Positions 20,051-23,430 of a stretch of 23,430 nucleotides of DNA are shown here, piece by piece. The translations under genes were made by a program, and so were the position numbers. The DNA comes from Welwitschia mirabilis (taxonomy: Eukaryota; Gnetophyta; Gnetopsida; Welwitschiales): the NCBI GenBank assembly GCA_051453625.1, contig JBOZIK010000001.1:35064528-35087957 (forward strand), written 5' to 3'. Under the pieces are notes generated by a model. It was not told where the DNA came from, made no database searches, and was given only the letters and a program-made list of their open reading frames with translations. The stretch's first letter is position 1. The number at the start of each line of letters is the position of its first letter.

Positions 20051-21060
20051 TCAAAATATATAGTTCCTAAATGCTCATAGTTTAGTTCATTATCATTAAA
20101 AGATTTCAAATTTTCTACTTTAAGTGAATCATCATATAAGATAGGATTATGAAGTATTAACCATATTTATTTAAGTGGCTGATGCCATAAAAATAATGCT
20201 AGCTTAATTTTTACTTTAACATTTAACTCATCACCTAGGTCGTTTGTAGTGGAATCGAAAACTTTAATGGTAAACTTGTATTTCCTAAGTGGCATTCATT
20301 TCAGTTCTTATATCAATAATAAAATGGATTATTGCATAAATGACTTTACTTAAAAGTACTGGATAACCTCAATTATGCTATACTTTAATCATAAGAATAT
20401 CTATTAGATAAAATTATTTCTTAATTTGAATCATCAAATCTTTTATTACTCATAGAGATTTCTTCACTGATGTATTTGACAATTCTAAGATAAATTTCTA
20501 AATCATATCATTTATAAATGTCTAAAGAAATAATGTTAATACTTATCCCTATATTGATCAAGGCTTTTTTATTTCCTTCTAATGTAATACTAACTATTGT
20601 TGCACCAAGATCCTTAAATTTTAGACATTTTTACAAAACTAAGTTGATTATAAATTAGGCTAGAAAGAACTTACAAGGCATAGTTCATTTTTATTTCCTT
20701 TTAATTAAGTCTTTCAACAATTTAAAATATTTATATTTTCTTACAAGATTTTTAAAAATGGTAAATTTATGTTCACATCTTTTATTTAGGATTTAAGATA
20801 ACCATCAAAGTAGGATTCATATTTAATGTATCAAGCCAACTAGTAGTATGTTTTTTTCCTTTGTCTTATGAAGAATTATTCTTACTAAAATTATCACTTA
20901 AATGAGAAGAGAAGTTATGATTTTATAAGATTTCAATATTCTCTTCTTCTTCTTCTCATCTTTTTTATCATTTTTAGAAGTTGAAGTCTCATATATAGGA
21001 GATGTTATTCCATTTGCACTTCTTATCATAACCTTATAATCTTTTCTTACTTTATTAAGC
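20051..21060 (-). pseudogene. pr: Element 2: protease relic and flanking linkers
   Basis: The minus strand reads KALINIGISINIISLDIY (about 20572-20519) at the protease active site. The family has D-L-G-A-S, so the Asp is Asn (codon 20555-20553), a G-to-A change. The C-terminal part gives GYPVLLSKVIYAIIHFIIDI (about 20385-20320), matching GGYLLLLSRAFCATTHCIIDI in element 1. DLGDELNVKVKI near 20240-20205 and GGHPPLLF near 19960 continue towards RT. The linker before it contains the equivalent of the RSG box near 21040-21010. Confidence 0.7.
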
Positions 21061-22500
21061 TTTGGTAAAAGTTATATTGCAAGTGATCTTTGATTTATAA
21101 TCATAGTTTATAGAAGAATGTTTGCTGGATTTTCAACGTTTGACTTTAAATTCTCTTAAGATTTTCATAGTTTATCAATAGAATTTCTAGGTGAATCATT
21201 TTAATTTTGAGAATTTGATGTACTTGCTTAATAGAAGTGAGGGCTATTTTTTTAAAAGTTTGTATTCTTAAATCTATTTTTAAAGGGCTAAAAATTTGAA
21301 TGTTTTATTTAAAAGTTTTTAAATTTATTCTCAAAAGATTAAAAGTTATATTGTCCATTCATTCTAGTTGAAATTGATTTTAATTTTAATTTTGATTTCT
21401 AAAGTTTGAAAACTTTTGGTTAAAATCACACACTTATTTAGAACTTTTCTCTTTGTAAGTTGTTTATAAGGGATAGTCTTTTATTACATGATAGTTATCT
21501 TTACATAGATCACAAGTTGGAACTACATTCTTTTCAATTGCTACTTTGTCATCTAAAATTATTTGAGTGTATTTTTCTAATATTATTATAAAATCTTTAA
21601 TTAAATTTGTTGGATCTTTTTCTATTTTTACTTTCTCCTTCTTTTGTTTTACTTATTTAAAATATTTTATGATTTGTTCTATAATAAAATTTTCTTTAGT
21701 ATTAGTTTAGGCCATATTTGACTAGCTTCTACTAGTTTTGCCAATGACCTTCATGCATTTTCTAAAGAGAAGTTAATTAAATTTACCCCACATGAAAAAT
21801 ATATAAGTTGTTTCATTTAGCTATTAAGTTCACTATAAAAGTAATCTATTAATTCTTCTTATGTAAAGGCATCAATGTGATTAAAATAAATTGTAATAAA
21901 AAATCATTCATAAATAATGGCATAATTTTCATTAGGTTGTTGTTGGAAATTTATCACTTTTTTCTTTATTTTTCTTATTGTCATTTTGCTCATAAATCAT
22001 TTTATAAAGCCTTCTTAAACTTGAATTCATGTTTTTAAGCTTTTATATGAAATATTCTTAACCATAATTTTATTTTTACTTTTAATGTGATGAGAAAGAT
22101 AATCAACTAATTATAATTACTAATTTATTTTTTATTATTTCTAGAAATAAGAACTAAGTGTTTGATGTCTACTATATGTTGAAGGGGATCTTCATCATTT
22201 TCTCCATTCAAAATAAGATATTCATTTAGATCTCTTAACTTGACATCATCATCAAAATTTAGGTCAAAAGGATTTTGGATTTCATGCATTTTATTTGTAG
22301 TTACTTCTTTAAGAGTGAAATTAGAATTTGAATTAATGGGTGTAGTATAGGTTCATATCATGATAGGAAAATTAGGTAAAGCTACTTATTTCTATTTTTA
22401 CATAGAATTCAACATTGTAATAAAATGATTTTCTTCTAAGCTTTCTTTTAAAAGATTTTCTTTGAAAAAATTATCTTCAAAAATAATAAATGTATAAGAA
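21061..22500 (-). pseudogene. gag: Element 2: gag relic
   Basis: Minus-strand Gag, decayed. The N-terminus has LLKESLEENHFITML (about 22455-22405) and MHEIQNPFDLNFDDDVKL (about 22290-22240), then NGENDEDPLQHIVDIKHLVL (about 22210-22150). The capsid core includes LWLRIFHIKA (about 22060) and ITFIVNL- or YFYSELN-like pieces near 21850 in shifted frames. A zinc knuckle reads CDLCKDNYHVIK near 21530-21480, better kept than in element 1 except for its last Cys. The tail is Asn/Gln-rich. Stops and frameshifts are numerous. Confidence 0.75.
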
Positions 22501-22691
22501 TCTTTTTGCTCAATTCTTGAGATTTTTTTGTGTACCTAAGGTGGGTGTACATGAGTCTAGTTTATAGTTGATTAAAACTTCTCAGATGTTTTCTTTTATT
22601 AGTAGCCACTTTCTTTAATACTTTACCTTTTTACTAGGGTTTATTATATCTGAGCATACTTAGTTCTATTTCTAAAAACATTGTCTTGGTG

Positions 22692-22705
22692 ATCATCTAG
22701 ATGAT
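22692..22705. repeat. Perfect 14-bp palindrome in the element 2 leader
   Basis: ATCATCTAGATGAT is self-complementary. It is followed by CCTAGATGATAG at 22709-22720, so the unit is partly repeated. Related dyads occur at 22804-22817, 12672-12681, 8811-8822 and 4221-4232. Confidence 0.7.
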
Positions 22706-22793
22706 GTACCTAGATGATAGTAAATACAAAGACCTAAAAATGAAAGACACAGAAAACAGAGTTATAAAATAACATAAAATAAAAATTAATAGT

Positions 22794-22827
22794 CATCCTC
22801 TACATCATCTAGATGATAGAGGAGATG
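22794..22827. repeat. Hairpin-forming inverted repeat in the element 2 leader
   Basis: Two 17-base arms (22794-22810 and 22811-22827) are complementary apart from a one-base slip. They are centred on a second perfect ATCATCTAGATGAT at 22804-22817. In RNA this would fold into a stem. Confidence 0.65.
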
Positions 22828-23085
22828 ATGAAAAAACCATAGATTTTATAAAAATAAAAATTCCTAGTTTTATGGGCCACTATTATTATGCATCATCTCA
22901 ATGATATGGAAGATGATAAAGAATTATTTTTGTAACGCAAATCAGAAAATACAGGAAAAAAACCTACAGTTCTATTATAAAGAGATAACAGTACTACAAA
23001 TAAATACCTGAACTGAAATCCAAAACACTTATCTGAAAAACGATAATTCTCAAATTTCAGTCAATGTTCTCTAGTAATTTTCAAA

Positions 23086-23430
23086 TGCAATGTTACATCC
23101 TTAGTTAAATTTTGTTAATCATAGATATATGCATAAACATAATATACTAATATAGATATGAGTAAAACAAATATTGTAATTCTATTGAAGGCACAAATAA
23201 GAAGAAAGAGATATGATTTCAAAAAAAATACTTATACATCAAATAAACAAGTCTAAGTTAATACACTTATGCAATTAAGATGTAAAACTATTCTAAATGT
23301 AATATCTATTCGATTACCAAATTAATCTATCATGGAGATTAGCCTTATATAATCTAAATCAATTAAAAAAATCCATCACTAAACCAAGACCAACATAAGG
23401 TATCAGATGCATTAAACAAAATATTAAAAT
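23086..23430 (-). repeat. Element 2: 3' portion of its 5' LTR, cut by window edge
   Basis: Reverse-complemented, this matches 12290 to about 12630 of the full LTR, including ATTACCAAATTAA-type and CACTA-ACCAAGACCAAC-type blocks. About 25 terminal bases are missing at the inner end. The rest of the LTR lies beyond the right edge. Confidence 0.75.

Larger units (their letters stand above)
22501..23085 (-). mobile_element. Element 2: 5' leader and deleted primer site
   Basis: Non-coding leader matching that of element 3 (137-466). Two dyad clusters are present (22691-22720 and 22794-22827). The primer site survives only as AAATTACTAGAGAA at 23081-23068 on the minus strand, the decayed second half. 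The LTR terminus and the first half of the site have been deleted, by alignment with element 3 (about 25 bases). Confidence 0.6.

Noticed and set aside
22691-22830. Closely spaced dyads considered as a CRISPR-like or satellite array
   Set aside because: Spacing and units are irregular, only a few copies occur, and they sit in a retrotransposon leader of a plant-type genome.

Overview
The window looks like a repeat-dominated stretch of a plant nuclear genome. It is very AT-rich, CpG-poor, has no open frame longer than about 100 codons, and carries four 100-N scaffold gaps. I see no host gene, rRNA, tRNA or CRISPR array. Almost everything is explained by three decayed copies of one Ty3/gypsy LTR-retrotransposon family. 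The support is a tRNA-Asp-type primer binding site next to the LTR end, the gag-protease-RT-RNase H-integrase order, and RT/RNase H/integrase motifs most like the plant Athila lineage. The heavy divergence between LTRs of one element suits a slowly turning-over genome such as a gymnosperm, but the species cannot be fixed from this sequence.

Layout. Bases 1-690 hold the leader and 5' LTR end of element 3 (minus strand, running off the left edge), the best preserved copy. After gap 1, element 1 (plus strand) occupies about 791-12653: end of the 5' LTR, primer site, leader, gag (about 1690-3250), protease (about 3360-3970), RT (about 4290-5460), RNase H (about 5540-6060), integrase (about 6150-7230), a long 3' region with a possible relic extra ORF (about 9640-10840), a polypurine tract, and a full 3' LTR (11402-12653). 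Element 2 (minus strand) runs from the right edge leftwards: 5' LTR (23430-23086), leader, gag, protease, RT, RNase H, integrase (ending near 17000), a 3' region carrying a 1.94-kb tandem duplication, and the first 388 bp of its 3' LTR (13041-12654). That LTR is cut exactly where element 1's 3' LTR ends.

Interpretation. Element 1 appears to have inserted into the 3' LTR of element 2, and element 3 lies beside or inside the 5' LTR of element 1. Primer-site decay agrees with the age order element 2, then 1, then 3: the site is nearly unrecognisable in 2, 12/18 in 1 and 16/18 in 3. Decay is mainly C-to-T and G-to-A, as expected from deamination of methylated cytosine. It has replaced most catalytic aspartates with asparagine and turned many Gln codons into stops. 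All proteins are broken and none should be functional.

The parts least explained by a standard element are the unrecognised relic ORF in the 3' region of element 1, a recurring ATCATC-GATGAT dyad in leaders and LTRs, and the duplicated integrase/3' segment of element 2. Three of the four gaps look like unmerged or near-zero-length joins rather than missing sequence.
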